A DNA stretch of 42,174 nucleotides from Didymodactylos carnosus (lineage: Eukaryota; Rotifera; Eurotatoria; Philodinida; Philodinidae): contig CAJNOQ010000743.1 in NCBI GenBank assembly GCA_905250885.1, forward strand, positions 1 through 42,174. Direction: 5' to 3'. Below the pieces are notes generated by a model. It was given only the letters and a program-made list of their open reading frames with translations, was not told the origin of the DNA and did no database searches. Each line of letters opens with the position of its first letter. Positions within the stretch are counted from its first letter, which is position 1. Of this stretch, positions 31,121 to 41,387 are shown one piece after another. The translations under genes and the position numbers were made by a program.

Positions 31121-33128
31121 ATGATCAATGATAAATTATTATCAAACTTACTTGGAGTTCAAAATCGCAAACCATTAGATTTTGGTAATGGTCCAGTCTC
31201 AGGATGTGTCGGTTTGAACGGTCAACTATTATCAATTAATAGTTATCATCCTCAGGTTGGTTATATTACAGTCACTTCATTTGAACAATTTCCCAATGAG
31301 CAATTCTACAATGTACCATTTGTACGAAAATATCGAGAAAAACTACTTGAAAGCGAAAATTATGGCTACGGATTTCGCGTTCAAGGAATGGAAAACACGT
31401 ATGATAAGAAGATCGCATTTGTAGAGTCAGCCTGGCCGCTATTCACTTTTCGTATTAATGATAATATAGAAATCAAAAGTCTTTTCTTTGTAAGTAAACA
31501 ATATTCAGTGATCAATCAAATAGAAATTAGAAATATGAATAATATTGAAACAGAAACCATTCAATATGATTTTAGTGGTCAGCTTAATATTAATCGTGCA
31601 AGTTATGCTCAATTGACGGAAGGTGGACCAATTGAAATACCGTCACCCCATACTGTTCTTCAATTTAAAAAGAATCAAATTTCCATTCAAAATTTCAATT
31701 TATCATCAGAACTTCTTATATCATTGTTTATTGATAATGAACAGCAAGTACAATTTACTCCAGATTCAAAACCATCTACAAATGGTTGTGTCTCATATAA
31801 TCAGACAGGCAAACTGGAGTTAAATCCACAACAACATCGAATAGTTTTTGTTTGTTATCATTTATTAACTTCTGAGAAACTCACCTTTTCTCCATTAACA
31901 GGTCAAATACCAGAAGCAAGGGGTTGGATATCTAACGATAATAATCCTCTTTTGTTTATAATACAGCGAAATGTTGAGTATATACTTTCTTGTTGCTCCA
32001 TTCCAATCGGAGACAATGATAATTCATATTGCATTGTAACAGATAATCAAATTTTACCATTAGGATGGAATCGTGATAATTAGTGAGTAAACCTCTTAAC
32101 TCGAACTCTGTTATGTTTATATTCTTTTGCATAGTTACCAAATGAAACTACTCTCAACTATTCTGAAATATCTTCCAAAATTAATTAACAAATCGTTTCA
32201 TGTAGAATGGTGTTCAAAAATAAAATCTGTTCTTCGTGGACATATCATGTGGTTGTTCAAACGAGCTCAGCGGTTAGACCAAGGGCACTGGGGACGTTCT
32301 TATTTGACAAATGGTCAATGTAAAGATAAAATTTTTCAACTAGATCAGCAATGTTATCCTTTGCTCGAATTATGCCAATATTACGATCTCTATCAAGAAG
32401 AAAAAGGAGATTGTATAGAATTAGTGAACATGTTTGTTAACCAAATAGATGAAGTTTTAACAACAATTCTTGCCTGTAAACATCCTGAAAAATGGATTTT
32501 TTCTACAGATGAAACACCCGGCGATGATCCTGTACAATATCCGTATCATTTTTCATCACAAATACTTTTATGGTATACATTAAAACAACTTGAACAAAGA
32601 AAATTTGTAAAAAGCTTTGATCTGACATATTGGATAGAAAATTTGTATCGTGATTGCTTAGAATGTTTTCGTACTAATCATCCCGAAAATCAGAATAAAT
32701 TTCTTTTTGCATATGTAGCTGATAATCAAAATTCATATCATCACTTTTATCATGATGCAAATGATTTACCAACTGTATATGCTCCGCTTTGGCAATTTTG
32801 CTCGCATGACGATGAAGCATGGTTGAATACAATGGAATTTGCATTTTCTCCACTAAACAAGGATGGATTTTATGTCGTTGGATTAGGTTCTGTACATACT
32901 CGACATCCATGGCCATTGGGTGATGCTCAAGAACTCTTATACGCTCATTTAATTAATGATGAAACTCGACAACGAAGACTATTAAATCGTTTAACCAACC
33001 AGATTATTCAATGGGATGGTTTGTATTCAGAAGCTGTAGATGAAAATGATCACAAGGTTACATCAAGACATTGGTTCTCATGGCCAGGCGCAGTTATTAG
33101 TATAATGTTCTTAAACTACTACTTTTGA
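31121..33128 (+). CDS. GH125-like (alpha/alpha)6 glycoside hydrolase, 651 aa, one intron
   Basis: Exon 1 is 31121-32082 and exon 2 is 32135-33128. The 52-bp intron (GTGAGT...ATAG) removes an in-frame TAG and restores LGWNRDNYYQMKLL. Residues 1 to about 310 look like an all-beta N-terminal domain. From about 315 a six-hairpin barrel follows, with WNRDN (316-320), HWGRSYLTNG (372-381), FQLDQQCYP (388-396), TDETPGDDP (445-453), HDANDLPT (527-534), GLGSVHTRHPWPLGDAQE (570-587), WDGLYSEA (614-621) and SRHWFSWPG (631-639). WxRDxxxQ, DDANxPS-like and GSxHT...WP motifs recall GH125 exo-alpha-1,6-mannosidases. The sequence may instead belong to a neighbouring six-hairpin family. No signal peptide is evident, so it is probably cytosolic. 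The bacterial-type domain pattern suggests horizontal origin. No break is seen. Confidence 0.8.
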
Positions 33129-33158
33129 AAACAGTATTCTGTCTAGTTATAAGTCAAC

Positions 33159-33164
33159 AATAAA
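33159..33164 (+). terminator. Poly(A) signal of the glycoside hydrolase gene
   Basis: A canonical AATAAA lies 30 bp after the stop codon, supporting a short 3' UTR and an expressed eukaryotic gene. Confidence 0.6.
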
Positions 33165-35863
33165 GTACTGTTTTTCAATTTCATAAAGTCCATTCGCATA
33201 AAATATTTGATCTAATTGAGGTGCTATACGCTGTGAAAGACAAATTACACGGTGAGCTTTAAATATAACATTGAAAAATCGGTGGCTTCTGATAATAATA
33301 GTATTTGTATATTAATTACTGTCTATAATTTCCCATAAAAATATAAATGTTTTAGTCAGGATTTCTAGCTCAGGAATCTAGGGGATAGAATCCCCCAAGT
33401 TGAATAAAAATAAAATTTACAAATATAATTTTAAAATGAGAGAATATTTGTTATAAATATTAGAATATCAAACCAACGTGTTCGTGTCGTAGGGTTTCAT
33501 TTGATTTGAGTCGAAATCGTACTCTTTAGATCATTTTTTGCTTTTTCATTTATATTTGACGTGTTAAAAAGAGCTCAATTTCTAATTCAAATGACTTGTT
33601 TAGTGTTAGAAGTATATTGCTGCAGAAAATTCACTTGAATTTCAAAGCACTAAGCACAGTAGCTGCTTAGCAGCACCATCTACTATCCTCACGACGTTGT
33701 ACAATGCTTAACCCATTTATTTATCTTTGGCCTTTCTTGAAACTGAATTCTGATTATTCGACAACACTGTTTTAGTATGACATTCAGAATTTAGAAGGAA
33801 GCAGCGCTCATTCAAAAGATTAGGCCTAGAAGCCTCTCCCTTTACTGGCCGTGCGTTTTTAGCTTGAGTGCTATATTTATAGAGATTTAGTTAGTTTGAT
33901 GACAACGTTTGCGCTCGAAGCTTCGCCTAAGCGTACGTTCGAAAATTGGGTTGAGATGAGTCAAAACTGCGCGGATCATAGCAGCGTATAAAAGAGATCA
34001 CCGACAAAATGTGTCTTACTGTTGAAAGGACTGCTTCTCTTACTCTTTTTGCGGCAGAAAAACGCACAAGAAAAGCAAAAGCGGACTAACGATAGAAATC
34101 AGCAAAAAGTAGTCAGAATCATCTGTACGTAATATCGTATATGATCGTACAAAATTAGACACAATCTTATGTAATCTTATTATTTCGTATCTTAAATCTC
34201 AAAATCAACATAGGATCAGATATACGTACAATTATTGTACGAAATGTATAGTCTGGCCCCTATGACTTTTCAGGGACCACGAAGTATTTAATTGAATATA
34301 TTGAATATTAATGAATAGTTTCGATAGAAAGGTCCCTTTCTATCGAAACTGTCCTTCGCGTCGCCACTGTCTCTGTCTAAGTCCAAATTCTCTTTGGCAT
34401 AGGCAGAATTATGATTTAAAACGGAACTTGTCAAAGCTGATTTAAGTGTTATATGAGTGTCTTTACGTGACGTTCTTGTACCTACAGTGATTGTAAAAAA
34501 AAGGTGAATACGCAGTTGGTCCAGAAATTCTTAGGCGAATTTCCAGTTTCTAGAAAATCGATCGAATTTCTACAAATAATTCTCAAGAAACTGGGAATTC
34601 GATGTCAAATTTCTAGTTTATAGAAAATTAAAAACGAATTTCCAGATGCATGGGAATTATTGAAGAAGAAAGTCTAGGCCACGGAATGAAACCATTCCCA
34701 TCATATAAGTTAATCATAGGGCCACGCAATAGCATAATCTGATCTTTACTCGTTAAGGCTAGTTATAATCATGCTGTAAAAGTTTCATTTAGCAATGTTT
34801 TTCTGCTTTCTAATTATTCTCGTCCCGCTTGTTTTCGGCGGCTTCGTCGTTGTATCATCTCTTTGGCCTCTGCTCTGCGTCACATAGTAATTCGCATACT
34901 TGGACAATATTCTGAACAACCTGATTTTGATTTGCAGTTATAAGTTTCAGTGGCAGCAAATGTTGTCCGCAGTTTCTAGTATATTTCGAAAGAAAAAAAA
35001 GGTAGAAATATTCATTTTTGCCCTTTGCAGGCTCATTAGACTGAAAAGTGAACTTTTTTAGGTCGTCAAATATTTTCCGTACAGTTAATAAAAATCTTTT
35101 TATACTTTGCATAGGTACTGATTAAATATGAAAACTACATTACCTGACAGTACAGAGCGCGAGTTAGATTTTTATAAAAAGATTCTGAAAAGTTTTTCTC
35201 CTTAGGGTGAAAACGCGACTTTAAGCCAGAAGTGCCATATTCTTGGTCGGTCAATATTTTGATGCTGAGCCCTTGTCAAAAGCTTTTTTCATTACCGAGC
35301 TAGGATCAGAAGGAAAAACACTTGGAGTGCTCGGAAAGTTTTGGCCGTCATTGTATAACTGCAAATCAAAATCTAGCTGTTATTTTATGTTATCGCCCTA
35401 ATCTTTGGGTTAAATAGACACCATGGTTGGATTATCTCGTTAAGATATTAATCAAATTTCACTCTTCTAAATATAAAACTAATAAATTGTGTATATTGCC
35501 ACTAGATTCAGCATCCAGTTTTGCTCAAACAGTATGTCTCTTATGGCCTGCACCAATAGTTTTGTACAAAGTGGTACGTTTCCCAGGAATTTACCAATGA
35601 TTAGACGCAGCTTGGGAAGCCTCAACAATGCTGAAAAACGACTGAGCCATAAGTCCATGGTTTTTATCAGCAGGAATAATAGGGGGTGAGCGATCAACTA
35701 GAACTTACACGAATCGAAAAAAACTTTATGATAGTGATCAGCGTTGAGTTTTGGACGAAATGTACTATCTGATTTGGAAAAATGTTTTTCGACTACGTCT
35801 TCCATCCTTACTAACACGAAAAATCATCGGGTTTCGAAAATTTTTTAAAGAATACGGCCTTTT
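33165..35863. other. Region without recognised gene; two hairpins
   Basis: Apart from the palindrome at 34317-34350 and a hairpin at 34537-34600 (GAATTTCCAGTTTCT with inverted partner, 14 of 15), nothing is defensible. Open frames at 34855-35112 (-), 35479-35697 (-) and 35489-35689 (+) have no known motif. The last part (about 35700-35863) may be eroded 5' sequence of the transposase relic that follows. Confidence 0.45.
34317..34350. repeat. Perfect hairpin with 16-bp arms and 2-nt loop
   Basis: AGTTTCGATAGAAAGG is followed by TC and then its exact reverse complement. Just upstream (about 34293-34312) lies another small palindromic tract, AATATATTGAATATT. Confidence 0.85.
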
Positions 35864-36270
35864 GCTGCTAATAGAGATAATCATGCAGCTGTAGTTGATT
35901 CCTATAATCGTCGATTAAACTCTGCGCTCGGTTGTTCCAGTATCTACCAATGCCTTAAGTTTCTTTGTACAGAAGATAGTCATATTTTCTTTGTTTTATT
36001 TTGCAAATAACTGTGACCATTTATGGTCCTTATAGTACAAGAGTGGAAAAGAAAACGTTATAGAAAAGTAGAGAAGTAAGATGACAAGCTATGTGCATGC
36101 GTCAACATCTAGAAACAATAAGTTATCACAGACTTAAGATTCAAAGTGAAGAAAGGGAAATTTTAAGACTCAAAACAGAAGAGTTGAGAGATAGCGAAAA
36201 AGAACAAAAACATTTAAGTCATTTAGATCAAAAAGAATTTTTTTCTGTTTTTATACAATTATTCGTTTAA
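35864..36270 (+). pseudogene. Decayed MULE-like transposase C-terminal relic
   Basis: The frame from 35864 reads NRDNHAAVVDSYNRRLNSAL then GCSSIYQCLKFL before a TAA at 36008-36010. The same frame resumes with VQEWKRKRYRKVEK and stops again. A different frame, 36097-36270, gives a charged helical segment (RLKIQSEEREILRLKTEELR). The pattern N-N-x-V-E/D-S-x-N-x-R-x-N followed by a K/R-rich tail resembles the end of MULE transposases. Identification is tentative. The last bases overlap the end of the minus-strand LINE. Confidence 0.35.
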
Positions 36271-38875
36271 TTATAGTTTTGTTTAAAAAATGCACATCTA
36301 AAACATACTGAATAGAAAAAGTAGGGAAGAAGTAGTGATAAGAATGTTTCGGGGAAATCGCTTAAGATTTGAATTTCGTCTATGTCATAATTTAAGATTG
36401 ATTCATTCGAGAGAATGCCTGCGCACCATGATGTACATTTCTCTAACAGCGACGTATGTGCATCAAATCTTTTAGATCTAAAAACCCCTTTGACACTGTG
36501 CTCTTTCTGACGCCAAGATTCTCTAAAAACATTGAAATTCGCCTCCTCAAAGATTAATTTACCATCAACAGTATCTGACAAGGCTACAAAATATTTATTC
36601 CAATATTTACAACACCGGTCTTCCAAAGAACGTTCATTAAATGCATAAGAAAAGAAGTTATCCCTCCAATGAAGACAGTACGTAATCCTTCTTAAGCACG
36701 TATTATAAAAGTGATTTGAATCTTGCTGCTGTTTAATAGTGGATAGAGAGGAAACAACCAAACGAACAAAGGAAGAACATATGAGAGAAACAAAGCTTTT
36801 CTAAGAGATAGAGAAGTGAATCCAGCGAAACGAAAAGAGATAATTATGGCAATCCTTTGACGAATTTTTATCCTTGTTTTTTTAATCAACACACCAAAAC
36901 CCAAAGTAGGAGTAATGATATAACCTAAATATTTAACCACTTTTGTCCATAGAGTATCATTCTCGCCACATTTCAACTCTATATTTGGATAACCGATAGC
37001 ACATGCTGAAAAGAGTGCTTGTGTTTTATCGTAGTTGATAGGTTGAACTGCCAAACAACAATAGTATTCTAATCGATCGAAAAAGAGCTGGAGTTTACAT
37101 TCTAAATCAAGACACTGAGAAGTGTATTTCATACCAATAGAACCAGCTAGAATAGCCGCCAAATCGTCGGCAAAAAAATGACTTAAACAAAAGCCAAGAA
37201 AAATGTCCATATCGCTATGATAACAAATGAAAAGTGTTGGAGTGAATATGCTTCCTTGCGGTTCTCCTTTCATTATTTTAAACCATCTTGACTTTTTTTC
37301 CACCAATCTCTATAAATGCCCTTCTCCCACTCAACCATACATTTATCCAATGTACATAATTTTTTGGAATTCTCATTCTTTTTAATTAAGCAAGACAGTC
37401 GGTATGCCACAATTGATCAAATGCATTCTTAAAATCGACGAAAACTGTCGCTACAGGTGAACGATTAGACATTCAACTAGAAATCTGCTCGAAGAACAAC
37501 AGTACACGAGTTTGTAAACGAAACTCTGGTCGAAAGCCAGATTGTGATTCAGGCAACAATCTTCTCTTATTCAACACCTTCCTAAATCTAGTCAAAAATA
37601 GCTTTTCGTGAACTTTTGAAAAAACATCTAGCAATAAGATTGGCCTAGTAGCACCAGGTTCACAAATGGACTCTTTCTTAGCTAATAACAACATTCTTGT
37701 TTCTTTCCACATTTCAGGCACTATTCCTTCCAAAAACGAATGATTGACTATTTTAACAAAGAGAAACCAGAATGAAAGAGGTAGAAAATTGAAAATAAAG
37801 TTCGATATTCCAAGACTATCCAGCGATTTCTTCTTTTTTCGATGACAAACAACATCCACTACCTCTTCAAAGGAACGAGGTGAAATTTTTTCCTCATAAT
37901 TGTCCCAAACAACTTCCGGAGCAGCGGTGTACGGATGTGGACGATAAACTTCTGGCTCTTTAAAGTGATCCTCATAATGGATTGCCGCAACCTCGCACAT
38001 CTTTTCAGAATCTTTAACCACCTCGCCATTACTAAGCATAAAACCATGGAAAGAAGAAGACGAAGATCTCATGAATTTTTGGGTTCTGACCAGAAGAAAC
38101 AGACAGAGGTAAGGAAGTGTTACGAGCAGCAAGAGAGATTGTCAGATTGTTAGAAAGAAATAATTTTAGTTCCTTTTTCGCTATTTTTCTTCTGACTTTA
38201 ACAACTTTTTTTAATTCAACGCAATTATTTCGTTTTGTCTAAATGACAAAGCACGTGTATACGACATATAAGCTCGAAGTTCACATGGTATGGAAATTCT
38301 ATATTTATCCACTGGAAAAAGAAGTGTACATCGAGAAGTTAGAAGAGAAAGAAAAGTGATATAATCTTCGTAATCCTTATCTAAATGATCCAAGTTCCAT
38401 CTTTTTGCCCAAAAAGAATAAACATACTCACAAAAAAACGTGAAGACCTTCCAATGTACAAGACCTCTTTAGACTTCCATGGAATCACCGACAAGATCGG
38501 TTTGTGATCACTGGTAGTTGACTTTTCATACGTCTGGATTAAGACAGAAAATCCTGACGTAAAAACATAATTAATAACCCGATCTGATCTCAGCGAAGTT
38601 GGAGAGTCTGGAGTGAATGGTGTGAGAAACACCGAATCTGACCACATCAACAATGCCTCTGCTTCATCTTTATCTTAATCCAAATCAACATTAAAGTCCC
38701 CGAAGACACCACACTTTGTTGTCACAAATGGAGTTAATTCATTCCAACACCAGGATTTCGACTCAGGAGCATACACTCCCATAACTCTCAACTCCTCATT
38801 TTCTTCCAAAATATCAACAATACATACGTTAGGAATATCGCAATCTACTCTTTTAAATTTCAAATCTTCTCTCAT
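36267..38875 (-). pseudogene. LINE (non-LTR retrotransposon) with AP-endonuclease and reverse transcriptase, broken
   Basis: On the minus strand, 38875-38381 holds the C-terminal half of an APE-type endonuclease: VFGDFNVDLD, one in-frame TAA (38675-38677), then TSDHKPILSVIPW. After frame changes near 38400 and 38140-38210, reverse transcriptase follows: PEMWKETRMLLL, TRPILLLDVFSKVHEKL and LLPESQSGFRP. It continues through stops at 37473-37475 (TGA) and 37386-37388 (TAA) into TVFVDFKNAFDQLWH. A length change in the seven-T run 37293-37299 shifts frame into KGEPQGSIFTPTLF, HFFADDLAAIL and VKYLGYIITP. A last shift near 36740 leads to the C-terminal region ending at 36267. RT motifs A (D) and C (ADD) remain. 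The N-terminal part of the endonuclease and any ORF1 are missing. The order EN-RT excludes an LTR element. Confidence 0.88.
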
Positions 38876-38936
38876 AGATTCGACTCATAGATTTCAAATC
38901 TGCTATTGCTCGGCAGGTGAATTTATGAAGAACGCT

Positions 38937-38954
38937 TTAACCCTTTGAGGACGG
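38937..38954. other. TTAA target site and terminal repeat of the piggyBac element
   Basis: TTAA (38937-38940) is followed by CCCTTTGAGGACGG, a typical piggyBac-type end, 75 bp from the stop codon of the transposase. The matching inverted end and second TTAA were not found beyond 40248. Confidence 0.7.
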
Positions 38955-40250
38955 AATTTTTTTCCAATAGGAAAAACAATCTTCTATCATTTTATTTCAT
39001 CTTAACGTAGAATAGTCACATCAAAATCTGATGGTACTCAAAAAAACAGTTTTTGTCATCTTTTAAACAAAATGCCAATTTGCAGGAAAAACACTCGATA
39101 TTAGATCGCACTTCTGCTTCCTTGGTGCTGCAATAAGCACATCTTCTTCGTTTTCCTTTCACAGGTAGATGCATATTATTCTCAAAACTAAGGGTTTTGG
39201 GTGATGGTAGTTTAGACTTCTTTTCAGAGGGAGGTCTTCTACGACTGGTTCTTTCGCTGCCGGAGCAAAGCGATTTTGCCACTAAAACCATATAGTTCAA
39301 GTGTGTTATCTTATTTTGAACTAACTGATTGTAACAAATGAATGAATTGAAAATGGATACATTTAGAAAATAAACAAAGATCCGAATCCAATTTCTTTTA
39401 GACTTGCGGTCGATACTGTAGCACGATATTCTTTGATTGAATAGATCAATCCCATGTGCGAACTGCTTGTAATCTTTTATTGCTTGCGGACATTTGATCG
39501 TAATACGTTGACCATTTTTCAAACGACGAGAGACTAGAACAACTTCGTTCTCTTGATGATAATTTGAAGCTAAAAAAACATGTTTGGTATCCATCCATAT
39601 GAAGATGAGATTGTTCGATGTAATTATTGACTTGTAATCACCTCGTTCCATTTTGTTTTTCTTAGCAAAGTCAGACGGAATACCTGCTCAATCTGATCTG
39701 ATCGTTCCACAAGCTTTTACGTTCTGTAACTTCAGTTTTTCTAATAATCTAAGAGAAGTGAAAAAGTTGTCGAAATATAGATGTTTTCCTCTGAAGTTTT
39801 GACCAGATATAAGATCGAAAACAACACGTTCTCCCAACGATGTTTCTTTTGCACTGGTTTCCTCTTTTCCTACATAGATTTGATAGTTGAATAAATATCC
39901 AGTGACTGAATCACATAAGCACCAAACTTTATAACCCCTTTTGATTGGTTTCAGAGGCAAATATTGTTTGAGACTTGATCTACCCTTGAATTTGATCATA
40001 CTCTCGTCGATCGTGGCATAGCAACCAAAAGAGTAGTTTTCCTGGAAATTTCTCCGTAAAATTTCAGTAAATCGTTGAACTTTGTATATATTACTGTAGT
40101 CTTTGGACTCTCGCTCTGGTTTCAGTGAGCTATCAGCCAAGTGTAAGTTATAAAAAATTTGAAGAAATCGATCTCTTGACATGATCGAAGAGATGAATGT
40201 ATTATGGAATACTATGTCCTTGCTCCAATAAAGTTTCATATTTGGCAAAT
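38941..40250 (-). mobile_element. piggyBac-family transposon, 5'-truncated
   Basis: This covers the 3' terminal repeat at 38941 and the remaining transposase gene. Beyond about 40250 similarity stops abruptly with an in-frame TGA, so the first part of the gene and the other end are lost or diverged beyond recognition. The element lies 60 bp upstream of the truncated LINE endonuclease, in the same orientation. Confidence 0.75.
39016..40248 (-). pseudogene. piggyBac transposase (DDE), N-terminus missing, one in-frame TGA
   Basis: Reading on the minus strand from 40248: LPNMKLYWSKD and MSRDRFLQIFYNLHLAD open the domain. All three catalytic aspartates appear: TIDESMIKFKGRSS, HLYFDNFFTSLRLLEKL and HGIDLFNQ. 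A TGA at 39688-39690 falls after ACGTIRSD; the same frame continues with AGIPSDF and KMERGDY to the end at 39016. The position usually holds Arg/Asn-type residues, so a CGA to TGA change is plausible. The C-terminus carries a Cys-rich finger (CAYC...CFSC...C), normal for piggyBac. About the first third of a full-length protein is absent. The gene is inactive unless the stop is read through and a start is supplied from elsewhere. Confidence 0.9.
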
Positions 40251-40854
40251 CATGACGTCACTGTTCGTAGCGGCGAAAATCGAGGAAATGGAGACGAACC
40301 GATGAGAGCGAAGGAAAGAAAGGAACGAAAAGTGTAACGCGTTGAATTCGATTGCTATTGATCCTAATTACCTTCAATTCTTTCCTTTCGATTCCGAGCT
40401 AGTGAGTGGATGTAAAACATTCTTTTAAGTTTAGACCCAAATAAAGTAGGCTTAAATTTTGTCATGCGGATTTTTTGCTAAACTGAGTTTGAGACTTTAA
40501 GCATCTCTTGTACTAGTTACGGTTTATCACAGCAAAAAAAATTTTTCAAAAAATTACGGGACAAAGGGGACGGGGCAGAAACGCCCATACATTTTTTCAC
40601 GGGACAGACTGGTTCAGGACAACATTATTTGCTCACGGGCTTGGGCTTACGGGAAGGGACAAAAATTTTTATCTTCGGATTCGGGCTTACGGGCTCGAGG
40701 CAACAGAAAAGTTTGCCCCGCACGACTCTATGCCGGCGACGAATCCGGCAGCCAGATTCGTCGTAAAATCCTGCATATACCAACTTACGAGGGAACATTC
40801 TCAAGTGACACACTCCGATTTCATTCGTTCGCACTTCGATCGATAGAGGACAGT
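40251..40854. other. Flank with a hAT-like GC-rich fragment
   Basis: 40540-40740 has repeated ACGGGCTTGGGCTTACGGG-like steps and ends in GGGCAAACTT (minus-strand sense) near a CATAGAGTCGTGCGGGGC edge, resembling one end of a hAT transposon. A matching opposite end and target duplication were not found. The 82-codon minus frame at 40625-40873 is a by-product of this repeat. Confidence 0.35.
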
Positions 40855-41387
40855 GAGCTAGTAAAAAGCCCAAAAGGATTCTTGCCCTTGGCTCCTGATT
40901 ACCAGTTTTTCAGAAACTTTAAAAAGTAATCAAAACCTTTTCTTAATGATACATTATAGTAGCCCGCACATTTCTGATTAAAATGAGACGTTCTCCAGCT
41001 CTATACAATCTTTCTTTGCAAAGTTATAGAATTTACAAGAAAAGCCCTAAATGTTCATTATTAGCTCAAAGCTGCAGAAATAAGCAGAAATTAATTTAGG
41101 GTTGATATAAGCTTTATTCTGTCAGAATACAAGCGGAAAAATATTCCATTATAGAATTCTAAACTAATAATAATTTAGCGTTTTCTTGTAAATTCTATAA
41201 CTTTGCAAAGAAAGGTCGTGTAGAGCTGGGGAACGTGTCATTTTAATCAGAAGTATGCAGGCTATAATGATGCTTCATTAAGAAAACGTTTTGGTTATTT
41301 TTTAAAGTTTCTGAAAAACTGTTTTTTCCGGAAAACCGGATCTTCAGGAGTCAAGGGCAAGAATCCCTTTAGGCTTTTTACTAGCTC
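40855..41387. repeat. Foldback element, copy 2 of the two-copy family
   Basis: Terminal inverted repeats GAGCTAGTAAAAAGCC (left) and GGCTTTTTACTAGCTC (right) are perfect over 16 bp. The arms of about 200 bp remain similar, and the inner blocks (TAGCCCGCACATTTCTGATT, CTTTCTTTGCAAAGTTATAG, AAGAAAAGCCCTAAA) match the foldback at 13841-14446. It has an extra central segment of about 100 bp (41095-41175) compared with copy 1. Confidence 0.8.

Noticed and set aside
36091..36270. Independent small coiled-coil gene on the + strand
   Set aside because: An in-frame stop directly precedes its ATG, no promoter or splice partner is seen, and the upstream sequence in another frame looks like a decayed transposase.
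40625..40873. 82-codon minus-strand frame rich in Arg and Pro
   Set aside because: It is generated by GGGCTTACGGG-type repeats at one edge of a hAT-like fragment and by the start of the adjacent foldback.
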